Origin: Amphimedon queenslandica
Taxonomy: Eukaryota > Porifera > Demospongiae > Haplosclerida > Niphatidae
Direction of reading: 5' to 3'
Assembly (NCBI RefSeq): GCF_000090795.2
Contig: NW_003546412.1
Span: forward strand, 129,180 to 193,179
DNA: 64,000 nt
Of the stretch, positions 32,190 through 44,904 are shown in pieces. Position numbers and translations under genes: made by a program. Below the pieces are notes generated by a model. The model was not told the DNA's origin, made no database searches, and saw only the letters and a list, made by a program, of their open reading frames with translations. Each line of letters begins with the position of its first letter. Position 1 is the stretch's first letter.

Positions 32190-35100
32190 ATGATGAGTTC
32201 ACTGACTATGAATGCATGCATGCACGTTACATGCAGGCTGGAATGATGCATCCTCTGCAGATCAGATAGTTGTAACAAAAATGGAACAGGATACTGCATC
32301 TGGTCCAATAATTTCAATGGCGATTACCGTAAATAATGATTTCACCTGGTTTTGCCATGTCCATGGCAAAAGTCTAGACCATCACCATCTCCTTATCTTG
32401 ACACTTGCCAAGCACTTAATGCTTTACTTAAGTACTTGAATGCATGTAACTTTTGCTGTGGAAATAATGACAGCAGGTTTGCAGTTCTTGCTGATGAAAG
32501 AGATGGAAAATTTATGGATAATTTTGGTTTATGTTCCATTTATATGCATGCATCCACATTTTACTATTGTCACAGGAAAAACATTGGTTGATTGGCATGA
32601 TGGCAGCACAATAAGAGCCAGCAACTGTGAGTACATAGAGCAGACAAATAATAAAAGGTGCAAAGCTTGCACTAAATACAGACCAGTTTTAATTTCACTA
32701 TCTCATCGCCAAACTAAGAAGACTGCCAGCATTAAGCCTGCCAGCATTAAGCCATCCACTGACAAGACTAAGACCAATAGAACTGTCCCATTTTCATCTT
32801 TATCTGAAACTGAAAAAGTTACCCGTCTAAAAAATTTGCACAATAGCCCTACGAGCTCCCAATTTAATGTTAGCTACCTGCATTCAAAGCTTGACACAAT
32901 TTTAAAAGAGAGGTGTCCTTGTCTGTCCATCAATGAATGAGGACTTGCTTTGCAAAATGGAGGAGAAGGGTAAAATATGTGCTCTATTTGAAGAGGGAAG
33001 TTTTGAGAGAGTACTTTGGGAGCAACAAGAAAAGGCACTGTCAACATCACCAAAGTCAATGAGGTGGCACTTAGTCATAATATAGTGGTACCTTTATCTA
33101 TGGCATTTGTCTGGTACTGCATACAATGTTCTCTGTAAATCAGGTATACGTCTGCCTTCCCAAAGAACACAGATGATACACCTATGACACTACTGCTGCT
33201 TTTGGTTTCTCAGATGAAGTAGATGAGCAGCTAAGAGCAATATCTAAAATAGATGCTGGCAGTGAGAGAGAGAAGTATATCATCTTGCTAATGGATGAGA
33301 TGAATATACAGTCAGATTTGTTTTGTGACAAAACAGATGGTAAGTATATATTATATATAAACCTGAGCCTGTTCATGACAATGCATGCACACATGTATTT
33401 GTTTAGCTTTTTTTATTGGCTTCACAAATATTGGTAACAAATAATCATACAGAAAGATGCTTTAAGCAAGCATTCTCAGCCACCTCTAGCTAAATCAATG
33501 CTAGTTTTAATGGTACAAGGATTATGCTGCAATTTTGCATTTCCTTATACACAATTTCCCTGTGTTGCAATGTCTGGAGACCAGTTCTTTCATACTTTCT
33601 GGAGGCAGTAGAGAGGCTGGAGATGTGTGGCTTTAAGGTTATGGGTTTAGTTAGTGATGGTCTATCAGCAAACAGATGCCTCTTTCGCTTACACATGAGA
33701 GATGATTAGTTCAGTTACAAAGTGCACAACCCATATAGCAGCGACAACAGAAGTATCTACTTCGTATCTGACTCTCCTCATTTAATAAAAACAACTTGCA
33801 ATGCATGGTCTAATGTGAAAAGAAATCTTTGGGTATATAAAAATATAATGTCACTACAGTGGCGTACCCAGGGCATGGTACATGACCCCCCGGGCCATGG
33901 CTGGGATCAGGAAATCATTTTCTGTAATCAGCCTTGACAGTCAGTCATATCACTACTAAGAAAGTTATTGAACACAATTATTTCCACCTCACTTTTAGTA
34001 GTTTCCAATGCTTTATAAAGAGAAATAAGGAGCATGCATCATGGTCAACCGTGCTCAACCACGAGTCCATGATCCACATACCCAGCCATTATTAATTCCC
34101 TGCATGGGTACGCCCATATAGCTAGTTGTTATTGATAATTTTTTTGCACCATGCATCTTATTTACTTTTGATTTTAGTGTAATGGAAAGAACATCTTGTG
34201 GTCACATTTCAGAGCCTATATGAAAGAAATAGATCAAATAGTGGTTTGATTTTAGTACCCAAGTTAAAACTAGAGCATGTGTGCCTGACCTCTTTTTCCA
34301 AGATGCGAGTTGATCTTGCTGCTCAGGTATTATAGCTATGCATGCATGTACTGTATGTTAAGACTTACATTTATATTGTCTGTAAGAAATGATACATGTA
34401 GCAAATGATATACCTTTCAAAATCATACATGCACATGCATATAATTTATTAATTTGAACAAATTTTCTTAAAGGCGCGAAGTTCATGAGTATCAAAGGCA
34501 CTAACAATAGTTGTTGGAGATGAGGCAGAAGAAACAGCTAGATTTTGGGCTACTTTGATAAGTTTTTTGATGAGATGAATGTTTTGAATTTTGATGAAGG
34601 AAAGCAATTTAGGAGTTGCTTCAAAGCACCGTACAGATCAGGAAAGGATTTTAGGTTAAAAGTATCTAATTAACTATATAACTCTTGCATGATCACTGAT
34701 TTTATGTCTATAGTGGCTGGAACATGATTTCCTCCAGTGGGACAAGAGTATATCAGAGAGACAAGGCCACTATACAAAGGTTCAAAAGAATATGATGTTG
34801 CTGAGCAAAGAGACATTAGAATGATTAAAAGTTACAGGTAAGAAATATACTTTTGACAGTTTATGCATTTGTTGAGCTGGTGGAGTTTTTATTTACAGTC
34901 CCGGATGTGACTACATTTTTAAGTAATAAAATCTGTCAAGATAGACTTGATAACTTCTTTGGCCAACAACGGCATCGAGGAAGGACAAATGATAACCCGA
35001 AAGCTAGGGACTTCATAAAGAACACAAGCATTGAGAGTCATTAATACATCATACAACTCCTGCATTAAAGTTAAAGGAAATTGCTGTGGTAACAATTATG

Positions 35101-35200
35101 ACAGTAGTGATCAAAGTGCAGAATCAGAACCATTGCTGAAAAGGCGCTCCAAGCACCAATACACTAAACATGCAGTCATTATTATAATACACATGTATAA
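32190..35200 (+). pseudogene. P-element-like transposase B, nearly full length
   Basis: Blocks in order: AGWNDASSADQIVVTKMEQD (32226), FTWFCHVHGKSL, SLNALLKYLN-type LNALLKYLNAC with CCGNNDSRFAVLADERDGKF (near 32420-32510), NNKRCKACTKYRPVL, FEEGSFERVLWEQQ (near 32985), SMRWHLVII with YNVL and GIRLPSQRT, EKYIILLMDEMNIQSDLF (first catalytic Asp, near 33290), FLEAVERLEMCGFKVMGLVS with DGLSANRCLFRLH (second Asp, near 33655), FVSDSPHLIKTTCNAW, WLEHDFLQW, QKNMMLLSKET, DNFFGQQRHRGRTNDNP (34950) and, after a one-base frameshift near 35025, ALRVINT and KGNCCGNNYDSSDQSAESEP. These are the RNase H core and C-terminus of P-type transposases. No THAP domain is seen. Scattered stops and an inserted MITE (33857-34118) mark it as dead. 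Confidence 0.8.
33857..34118. mobile_element. 262-bp hAT-like MITE inserted in P-like transposase B
   Basis: The left end CAGTGGCGTACCCAGGGCAT and the right end (complement ATGGGCGTACCCATGCAGGG) are inverted repeats of hAT style. It separates the DSPHLIK part from the rest of the transposase. No clear 8-bp target duplication. Confidence 0.7.
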
Positions 35201-35358
35201 TACAGAACATGATAATAATTACAAATATAAAGGAAAAAGTATCTCAGTCGTGTAAACATTTCTAAATATAGAAAGTGATTAAAATTAAGTTACATTTTAT
35301 GTTAAGTTTCTGTAGCTACATGTAGATTAGTGTTCATGGTCATAATGTAACTGCATGG

Positions 35359-36290
35359 TTATAGCTCAGATAGAAAAATTTCTTTTCTTATACCTTTACC
35401 CGAGTTTTTTGTTACTCTTTTTATATAACAAACAAAAGAATATGTGAAACAAAAACCTCTAATTATGACATATTGCTTAATTATTATTTTTAAAAACTCG
35501 CTTGCAGCTGCATCATCTTCGAAGGAAAGACTCAGAAGAGACAAATAACACTGTACGTATTTAATTTCAGCAATTATTTCTTCGATGAAATGTCTATCTG
35601 GATAGCTATTGCTGTGTTGTTGAGGCCTATAAAATCTTCTTACAACCTTTTCTATTTGATGAAATAGTTCATATGTCTCATCAGACATATGCCAGAGGCC
35701 ACCTCTATCAATGATGTTGCACCACCTCTCCATACCTCTTTCTTTATCTACTTCATCACCAAACATTCCCATTAAGCACTCAATCATATCCTTACTGCAA
35801 CCCACACTGGACTTCTCTAAGCTCGTCTTAGTCTTCTTCACAATATAGCCACAGGTATAGCGCAAAGCATTTTTCTCTTCCCAAGAAAGTTTGGTAATGT
35901 CAGTAACACTTAATTCAACTACATGACTACTAGTACTTGCAGTGGAAGAGGAGGCAGTATTTGATGATGTTGGCTGCTTACTAGTTCGGCTCGTTTGATA
36001 TCTCAGTTTAATGAGAGATTTCAAAATGTGATGTGTTGTGTGCTGGTAAAATTTGGAGGAGGGATTTTCCCTGTTAATTTTTGAACAAATTCTACCCACA
36101 TGGCAACGTATGTCGAAGTACTCCTATAGTTATGGTAGTCACCCCATGTGACACAATCATTTCTCATGGTAGTAAACACAGACAGTTGACAAGCTAACTC
36201 AATAGCAAAATACTTAGAAGAGTCATTTTTTTCATTGCTGATAGAAGGTGAGATGCCAGTTCTCGATTCAATTTAGCTTGTGGGCTCTAT
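35359..36290 (-). pseudogene. DRGGL-family gene, C-terminal part (transposon-associated, unknown role)
   Basis: On the minus strand: SKYFAIELACQLSVFTTMRN and DYHNYRSTSTYVAMW (36250-36110), a frame change near 36090, then a 246-residue open frame with a Ser/Thr-rich linker, LSWEEKNALRYTCGYIVKKT, WCNIIDRGGLWHMSDETYEL, FHQIEKVVRRFY, SLLSLSFEDDAAASEFLKII and a basic tail. The pairing of ALRYxCGYI and DRGGLxxxSxxTYxLF is shared by many multicopy sponge and cnidarian proteins found beside transposases. Its function is unknown. It converges on P-like transposase B, with the 3' ends about 160 bp apart. The open frame is long and undamaged, but the preceding part is shifted. Confidence 0.6.
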
Positions 36291-38239
36291 ATGGTTCCTT
36301 CAAGGATGCTTTCTACTCTAGCAGTTAATAAACTACAATGATGTACTGTTAAGTAAACAGTAAAACTACAAAATTTAGTGTGCTACTTATTTTAGCGATA
36401 TTAGCGAAGAGCCTCAACATGCCAAATTTAATATTCGCTAATAAAAACACCCTGTCACATGATCACAAAATGTCGCTGATACTATACTAGTAGATGGCTC
36501 TCTTCTGCTCGGTTGGCAACACTACCAGAGGAAAAAGAACCCTGTAGAACACAGCAGCAGCTAACAGAAAAGTGGGAAAAGTTTAATGATACACCAAATT
36601 TAATAGTCACTAATTTGACATTAAAGCATAAACACTAAATAAAGTAGCAGCAAACATAAATGGGTTTACAGTAAATTAAATTTGGCAGTACAACATAGCC
36701 TTACCACATGAGAATGATTGACTTCTCTGAGACTAGTAGCAACTAGCCATAAATCTCCTAGTAAGCAGCATTGCTGCAGTTACAACGTCTGTGCAATTAT
36801 AATAATTAATTAATAATCAATTAAGTAAAAATATTAACATTTAATGAATGATAACAGAGTCTGATAATTGACTTCCGGTCTGTAACCAATCCCAGTTACA
36901 TAGTCTATTATATCTCTGGCTATAATGAACTACTTTGTGGTTTAAAGATTGTTTACATAGTTAATTACTGCACCTCTTTCACAGTTTACATAGGTAAACC
37001 TAATTTTACATGACTCCAAAAAAATTTTGGGGCACTACCCCTATTAGATCCACCTTTGCTCCTCATTTAGAAACTTCTGTGACTCCTCCCTAACACTGTT
37101 GTGCTTAAATTTGTCTTCCATTTAATGGCACAAATCATATATTCCATCTCAATGATTGTTCTATTTCTCGAATTTATATCTGATTTATTCAGTTTGTTGA
37201 TGCTGATTGGTCACCGATAACATTATGAATTATAATTGATAAATTAATGAATGCAAACACTTAACAGTGAGCCCTTTATAAACCAAATTAATGTGCTTGG
37301 CTTGGTCATTGGCGGCAGAAGAGTGAAAATATGGAGGGGTATGATTTTCTGTAAAGTGGGCCTGAAACAATTTGGGATCTAATTAATATTTATGAGGGGC
37401 GTGGTCAGTCAATTGACTGTTATTAATACTATTTTGCTTTATCATATAACAAAAAATATGTGAAAACGATCCAAAACATTTTCTCTCCTGTTATTTATTG
37501 ACAATAACTCTTGCAACTTCAACTAAGTCTAAAGGAGTAGTGCAATCTTTATGACCATGTAGTAACGCTAAGTCGTTCAATCTTCTTTATGTTGTAGTAG
37601 TCCTTAAGGGCAGTAGTTTACAATGTTTGGATAGCAGCAAATTGCAGTTGCTAAAACATCACATCCAGAAATGAAGGGACATGCAAAGAAAATTATTAGT
37701 ACAATTCTATATACTTGCTTCTTTCTTTTGTATAGAGTACCGATGGGAGGAAGAAATCGGCACTTGATAACTTCTACTATGGTGAAGTTTGCCTATCTCC
37801 CGCACTGGAAACTGATTCTAAAACATTGAATTTGATCTGCTGCTGAAAAGTATACTGATCTGTTCCTACATCTTTGACACCTAAGCTCGAAGATATCACT
37901 ATCAGAGACGCCATTTTCCATTGCATTAATGTAATTTTTAATTTTTCTTCATTTTTGAAAGATCAAGTGTTATTATTGAAGACTTTCCCGCAATGGAAAC
38001 TTAAAGTAAAACTTTTTTACAAGACAATGGCCCATAAATTGTAGGTATTTGTGAGCAAATTTTTGTAACTTGAAGCTTCAAAAATTCTATTATTATTGCC
38101 TTTACCGCATAATAACGCAGCTGTAACGATGAATATTTGTGCAAAGCCATCAGTTTACTTAGGAAGCATAGATTGTTTGAACAAGAGAATTAATAATTTC
38201 AAGTAAGATGTAGTCTTTCTGTTAACCTACCTTCAGGAG
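36291..38239. other. Non-coding region
   Basis: About 1.9 kb with no convincing exon. A short inverted repeat TTAGCGAA/TTCGCTAA spans 36401-36441. A fragment near 37025-37070 (TTGGGGCACTACCCC) resembles a MITE end. Otherwise nothing seen. Confidence 0.4.
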
Positions 38240-39320
38240 TCCTAATTCACTGGAAGAAGCGAGTAGACAGTGGCACTGCCACATATATATCACAGCTAAA
38301 TGAAAGCATACAAGGAAAAAAAGTACAATTTGCAGATGATAGTAGGGCAAATAGATTGAAAGGTAGACTTCAAAAAAAAGCAGGGAAATAGAGCAGGTAC
38401 TATGGTTAAGAAAGAGAAGACGTGAGACAATACTGTAAAAGGAAGTCACTTTTATGGTTGCATGGGGTGAGGTATTGACTGCAGATGAGATTGAAGGAAA
38501 ACTCAGATATGTTTTTAATATGCAAAAACCAATGATTATACTTTACAGAAAATGTATCACTGCTAAGGAAAAACAAGTAGGAGAACCCACAGCTAGGACA
38601 AAGCATACGGTTCATTGTAACACAGGAAAGGCTTTTGCTGATGTTATGAACAGACAAAACAGGAGAAAACTGGCATCTATAAAAAAGAGTACTGAAAATG
38701 TGCTAGTTTTTAACAAATCTTATGAACTTGACCTACAGTCTGCTTCACTAACATCTCCAAAAATACAAGATAATATTGTACTCAATTTCACATCAAAAAT
38801 TGTATCACCAGCCCCTTCCACTAGATCCTAAGCAATTGAGACACCATACTGGCACATCCTTCCACTTTATTGTCAGAGTCTCCTGTATGATTAGTAACTG
38901 TGACACAACCATCTTCAACTCTTTCTTGCACTTCATTGTCAGAGTCTCCTACATCATACGAATCTGCAACAGCAGAAGTTTTATTCTTACTTGATAAGTA
39001 TGAAATATCTGACAATTTTTATCATAAAATCTCAATGATTACTAAATCACTGCCACATTCCTTCAAAGTAAAGAGCGTCAAAAACAAATTTCAAGTAGTG
39101 TCTTGTATTATCCTTTACATCCTTGATTAGCTGAATGTTACAAGCCATGTGAAGATACATTGAGAGAATCTAACAGTCTTTGATTGACGAAGGAAGAGAA
39201 GTAGTTTCCCCAGTAGAAATCAAACTGAGTGGTGATGGTAAGCCTTTTTACCAATTGATCTCATTTATCCTGTTGTCATTCTCTTTTCCATCTTTTGATC
39301 CCAATTCATGTTCTGCAAAA
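38240..39320 (+). pseudogene. Uncharacterised transposon-type gene, N-terminal half
   Basis: Multicopy family of unknown function. Exons: GVLIHWKKRVDSGTATYISQ and FADDSRANRLKGRLQKKAGK (38238-38400); EVLTADEIEGKLRYVFN and MIILYRKCITAKEKQVGEPT (38468-38600); GKAFADVMNRQNRRKLASIK with ENVLVFNKSYELDL (38624-38740); then SLIDEGREVVSPVEIKLSGD (39178-39240) and ILLSFSFPSFDPNSCSAKG ending at a plausible donor (AAAAG|GTACAG) near 39321. The SGDG and AKG blocks are normally followed directly by a HTIxVLxGxExYxxL block, and exactly that block occurs 5.6 kb downstream at about 44930. The two halves therefore look like one gene. Confidence 0.5.
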
Positions 39321-39344
39321 GGTACAGCAATTCATGCATGCACA

Positions 39345-39440
39345 GCAAAAAAATATGTGTACATTGGACACCAATATTGGTGTCCTAGAGCTGTCCCACT
39401 GCAGACACTCAATTCAGTGTCTCGAGAACACCTTTAAGTT
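39345..39440. repeat. ACACT/AGTGT block with a 20-bp palindrome
   Basis: GGACACCAATATTGGTGTCC (39366-39385) is a perfect palindrome, followed by AGACACT/AGTGTCT and AACACC. The block lies 3' of PB1/SAMD3-like copy 2 in minus-strand sense, as the block at 18940 does for copy 1. Confidence 0.45.
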
Positions 39441-39559
39441 ACAGCGTGATGCGGACACTTAATTTTTATTGTCTTGTATACTCCAGGGCACAATACTTAA
39501 ACAGGACAATAATTAAACTTGATTAAATGAAAAAAGAAAACAATAATCAACCTTACAAC

Positions 39560-42175
39560 AGTTTAAATGCAAGGATATGTTCCAATAGTTTCCAAAGCAG
39601 CGATGAAATGAACAACAGACATTGGTAACTCATCTTTTACTGAGTCAAGAAGTAATGCTTCAAAAAAGGAAAAAAGTTATGGCATCGTTTGATGTAGCAA
39701 ATATTGAAAACAAAATATGCTGCCATGAAATAGAGTGTAAGAGCCTTTAAGCCAACTTCTATCAATTGACAATCAACAGCGAGGAATGCTTTTTTAGGTG
39801 AAGTGATACTTCCAGATATAACAATGTATGGCTATGGTTCCTTCTTTTCCAAAATTATAGAAGTTGTATTAGTTGCACCCTATAACATAAACTTCAAAAA
39901 TCACTGAAATAATAAAAGTGGCTCACATTTGTGAAGTAAACAATTCTATCACTGTCTGGTTTAGTTTTTCCATCAGACAACAAATAACTCAATAGGACAA
40001 GAGCTAGTAGCAATTGATTTCACATATTAAATGAAAACTTTGGAATCAAAAGTGTAAAAGAGACAAATTTACAATTATCTCTTCAATTTCCTTTAGTTTT
40101 TCATTCAATCTTTTGTTAAGCGGCCTCTTCATCATAGACTTCTCTAAAATTTCTCCTGAATATCTTCCCATTTCTTCTCTGGTTTTATAGACCACTCATT
40201 GTCACCACAAATTCTGGACATCTCTGACATGATCAATGCATTAGAAATTCTATAGTAATTTTGTTTGTTTGAGCAGTCTAGATGTATTAATGGCCTAATT
40301 TTAAACTGTAAATTTTACTGCAGGTGGTAGCCCAAAGTAAGCTCATAATATTATACTGAAATTGCTTTTTGTTTTTAGAATTTTCAATAATTTAAAGGCT
40401 ACATACATGGTTCTCTATGAAAAAACTAAAATAAATTGGTACCTGTTTAATATCATTAAGAAAAGGATACTTCTGAAATAATGTAGTTACATAACAAGGA
40501 TTCTGAATAGTGTCTTCATGCCTTGTCTTAAAAGTACAAGTCATGAGCTCATTAACTAAATGAGAATTTGGATTCTTCTTATACTTAGTTTGTAATGCTT
40601 TAACATTTCTTGAAAAAGAGATTTTGTCTTCACCTGAAGGAAAATAATACAGTTATAATTGTAAAGTACAAATGTAGCTATTTCCTTGCCTGATTCATCT
40701 GTTGAGCTGCAAGCAGATCACAAAAGTCTGCCTCCAGGCATTTTCTTTTCTTCATATTGCTTCCTAGATGTAGCTGGATTCCTCTTCTTGTTCCATCTGA
40801 AATTTTTGAAAGCGTCTTTTAAAGAACAAACAATAGCACCCTAATATCATTGATATAAGAATAAAATTAGTTTTGGAGAGCCAATCATAAATCATGCCTA
40901 CATATTATAATGATTGCATGCTGTAATAAAAATTCCCTCCTTGGGATATTGGGCAAAATACCTGCTACTCTTCTCTACAGGGTGCTTGACTGGAATTTTA
41001 AGCAAATTAAAAAATTTATAAAACATATAACTTTGATTGATTCAAAAAATATAATAATAATTGAGAATTCTGTTGCAGCCATTTTTACAAAATACCCTAT
41101 TCGTAACATGGTAGCGTTACAAAATAGGATTCACCCAACTCATAGCCAATGGTCTTTTGACTAAAATTTTCAGCAATTTACAATCAATCAAAATTTGTTT
41201 AGAAGTAGGCACAAGCCATGCATGCATATGATATATTGTAATAATGTGTTTTTAAATAACAATAAAATTAATGTCAAACAATTGTTAAGAATTGATTGGA
41301 GTGTCAAGGGAGGGGTATGGCCATGTTCCTAAAGTATACATTTTACATCTAAGAGATCTACATTGATTGACATCATTGTTATTGTTACTGACTTACCATA
41401 GCAGAACCAATAGGAGACTTTACAAAAGGATATTTAGTGATGATTAATTGTGCTACATTAATTAAATTTTCCATACTTAGGTATGTTTTATAGGTAAGCA
41501 TTGATGATGCTATACGAGATAGAAACGCTTGCCGAGCAACGGTCGAGAGTCTTTCATTCTTTAATCTTACTTCAACCTCCAATGTATAACGTGTTGGCAA
41601 GGAATATGGATTTGGAAGAGGTATACTATCTTCAGGCTCTTTCTTAATTTTGAAGCAACTTATGTAACTTCCATACTACATGCATTTTCTGAGTCAGGTA
41701 TACTGGAAGAAGCTTCAGTGGACTCATCGTCACTGCGTATAGCTGAATGCTCTCTTTTCCTTATGTTACTTCTGCTCTGTCTCAACTTTGGTGACAGACT
41801 TTTAATGGTGCATATTGGAGATAACGATATTGATGGTACTGAATCACAGTTGTCAGCATTTACTGAAAAGGATTCAACACTCTCGTGGTGTCACAATTTT
41901 TGAGACTATGATAACTTTAGTTTATCCTTATCATCTATTGCAGTGCCCTCCTCAACTTCAACGTCATTCCACTCTGAGTTATATTAGTGAAATGATATTG
42001 AAATAGATAAGTTTCCTTGATATGAAAACTTCCTGAATTCCTGCTTTAGAAACGCCAGCTCTTTTCCTGCAAAGCTGCTGGGGATTTTGAACAGCCTGTT
42101 TCTTTTAAAATAGGATACCATTACTGTCTTCATTGAAATACGGGAAGTTAAAATGGCTCCCCAGATACTTTCCAC
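39560..42175 (-). pseudogene. PB1-like / SAMD3-like multicopy gene, copy 2
   Basis: Same family and exon order as copy 1 (19186-21228). N-terminus: MVSYFKRNRLFKIPSSFAGK and FLKQEFRKFSYQGNLSISIS, a stop, YNSEWNDVEVEEGTAIDDKD (PB1-like; compare QKYDSDWSDYVDLDNDAVLE in copy 1). Then KKEPEDSIPLPNPYSLPTRY, LEVEVRLKNERLSTVARQAF, YKTYLSMENLINVAQLIITK (41640-41385), FKNFRWNKKRNPATSRKQYE (near 40770), RNVKALQTKYKKNPNSHLVN with TLFQKYPFLNDIKQ and a donor (40620-40440), ISNALIMSEMSRICGDNEWS (near 40240), LVLLSYLLSDGKTKPDSDRI (near 39980), IVISGSITSPKKAFLAVDCQ and MAAYFVFNICYIKRCHNF (39830-39660). Several stops. A ~300-bp repeat-like block (about 40900-41290) lies in one intron. Function unknown. Confidence 0.65.
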
Positions 42176-42234
42176 GCAAAGTTCTTTCTTGAAATAAGCT
42201 TGAGATCCTGCTTGAGATATTTCTCGTTCTCACT

Positions 42235-44867
42235 CATTTTTTCCCACTTCTTGTAATGTTTTTGTGTGGTTACAGGTTATGAAATGGGCAGTGGGCAAAA
42301 CTTTTTGGGCATGGCAACTGTCGTGGCTGCTGTTTTGAGGAACAAAAGATATGTTTGCTGGATTTATTATGATGCTGCTGTTCCAACTCTGAAAGGTGTT
42401 TTAAAGCATATGAGATTGCATCATGATCATGACCCTCGATTTTAAGTCTGCTATGATATTGAAGGATGTACCAGCAACTATTCTAACTTTTATTCTTTAA
42501 AGAAGCACTTGTACAGAAAACACTTGGCAGCTTTAGAAGTATATACCCCAGTTCTATATGGTTTTGATGCTAGTCTAGATATGGCAGGAGAGGATGCAAA
42601 CTCTGATGTGAACCATGACTGCTGGACACAGGAAGAATCTACAAGTGCACTAAGTGCCATTTCTAGAGCTCAGAAACACGCTGCTATATTTTTATTAAAG
42701 TTAAAAGAAACCAGAATAGTTCTGCAACTGGCCATTGATGACCTTATAAATGATATACCTTCAATGATACAATGTGAAGTTGCCAGGCTACAGACTATTG
42801 TTGATCTCATTTTAAAGAAAAATGGTTTGAGCATGTCAGCTATTAGTGGGCTTCAGAATGCATTTTCTGTAGTAAATCCCTTTGCCCAACTCAGTTCTAA
42901 CTATTTGCAGAAGTTTTATAAGGACCAGTTCCAACTCTTGGTTAGCCCTTAATATTGAATGTATCCTTTTTAATTTGTTTTTTTACATTAGAGGAACCTG
43001 AAACAATATTGCTTGGCAGACGAACTGCTCTTGTCCTTCGAGTTTCTCGGCCATTTTTGAAATACACTCCTGTTTATATGTACCACATTCCTTTGCTAAT
43101 ATCACTTAATGCTCTGCTAAAGCAACCAATTGTACTTAAAGAGGTGCTTAATATTATGTAACTGTAAGTATTTTAATGCAATATGTAGGTTATGTGTGGA
43201 CACAGTCAAACTGATGGGCAATTAGGAGATTATTGTGATGGTTCAAATTTTAAGGCTCATCCCCTCTACTCAAAGGGACCAAATTCACTACAAGTCATGC
43301 TCTACTATGATGATCTAGAGGTGTGTAATCCTCCGGGAATGAAGGTCAAACTTCACAAACTTGGTAACTAAGTATGATTTATAAAACATTTGTAATCGTT
43401 TTACTGTATTTTTTACTACACTCTGGGGAACATTAGCCCAATTTTTTATCACAGTTACCATCAAAACAACTCTTGGCTATTGTGAAAAAATGATTAATAA
43501 GTATGGTATTGATGCAATATTCGAAAAATTTATGAAAGACCTAAAGTCTTTAGAAGCGGTGCATTGATTACAATACATTTAGAAAATAATATATTCTTGT
43601 AGAATGGCATTACTGTATAAATAAATGGGTAAACCATTCCTTTGAAGGAGTCATTGTAATTGACATCTGGTGACAATTTATAATCACAACTTGGAGGTTA
43701 CAAATCTCCTTCAGGAGCCCTACGTATGTGTACAAATTGTATGGTAACTTCTGTTGATGCAACGAAGAAGGTAGGAAGAGTTTTGATTCACTAATATTTC
43801 ACAAATATTTTGTTTAGCTTATAATGAAATCTCTTGTTTTACAAACACGTGAAACATATTCATGTCACAGCTCGTTTTTGAAATGTCCTCTGCAGAATCA
43901 TGCTGTTAAAACCTATGGTATTGCAAGGGAGTCTATTTCAACTAATTCAAAGTACTTTCATGTTGTTGATGGGCTTGTTCTTGATGTCATGCATGATGTC
44001 TTGGAAGGATGTGTTCCATATATGGTGAAAGAGCTTTTAAAGTATTTAATATCTCAGCATATAATCAGTCTGGAAGAACTAAATAACCAGATTGAGTCTT
44101 TTCCTTATTCTAAACTTGATGTTAGAAATAGGCCTACTGTAATTCCTTCAGCTGTTATGAATTCATCAGATCATTCAGTCGAGCAAAATGTATGACACTG
44201 CATATGCTCTTATGCAACCATCACTTATTTTTAATTCATGCCGCTCAAATGTGGTGCTTATGCCACTTGTTGCCATTAATGATTGGAAACAGAGTTTCTC
44301 AAACCGATCTAAGATGGCTAAACTTCCTTCGGTTTCTGGATATAATGGATATAGACCTAGCTCCAAAATTATCACCAGATGATGTTGCATATCATTCATT
44401 ACTAATTGAAGACCACCATTCTATATTCGTTCAGTTATATCCATCATGTACAATTACACCAAAACTTCATTATTATGATACATTACCCTAATTGCATCAG
44501 CAGGTATTGGGGATGTTGTACTAAATTCAAAATATTTCATTTTCATATAGGTGTGGGCCTTTAACCAGGTTTTGGTGTATGAGATATGAAACAAAACATA
44601 ATTACTTTAAGGAACTTGCTTAATGTATACAATGTTTCAAGAATATTCCTAAAACATTGGCTACTCACCACCAAAGGCTATTTTGTTTTGTATGCTAATT
44701 GTGCTGATGACAGTTTTTGCTCAAAAATATCACTAATGGCCCATGTAAGTTCACTACAACTATGTCATAAAATTAGTAATCATTTTTTAGCATCTCAAAT
44801 TCCTCTTGATAACTTAGTAAATTATTACACAAAGCTTTTGTATAATGAAGTACAAAAATGTATGTAA
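42235..44867 (+). pseudogene. C2H2 / MHDVLEG-family transposon-associated gene
   Basis: Large uncharacterised family of invertebrate genomes. The start may be the ATG near 42280. A C2H2-type finger (C-x4-C-x12-H-x4-H, GCTSNYSNFYSLKKHLYRKH, near 42470-42525) is followed by LSAISRAQKHAAIFLLKLKE, VNPFAQLSSNYLQKFYKDQF (42650-42930), EEPETILLGRRTALVLRVS, GHSQTDGQLGDYCDGSNFK, LQVMLYYDDLEVCNPPGMK (43200-43345), QLLAIVKKxI-like LLAIVKK fragments, GIARESISTNSKYFHVVDGL with VLDVMHDVLEGCVPYMVKEL (43920-44030), LLPLMIGNRVSQTDL, LDIMDIDLAPKLSPDDVAYH, LIEDHHSIFVQLYPSCTITP (44200-44480) and WCMRYETKHNYFKELA (44575). Many frame changes. It lies between the two halves of another gene. Confidence 0.6.
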
Positions 44868-44904
44868 ACAAATTGTAATAAGGTAGACTCTGCTATTGCA
44901 GTTT

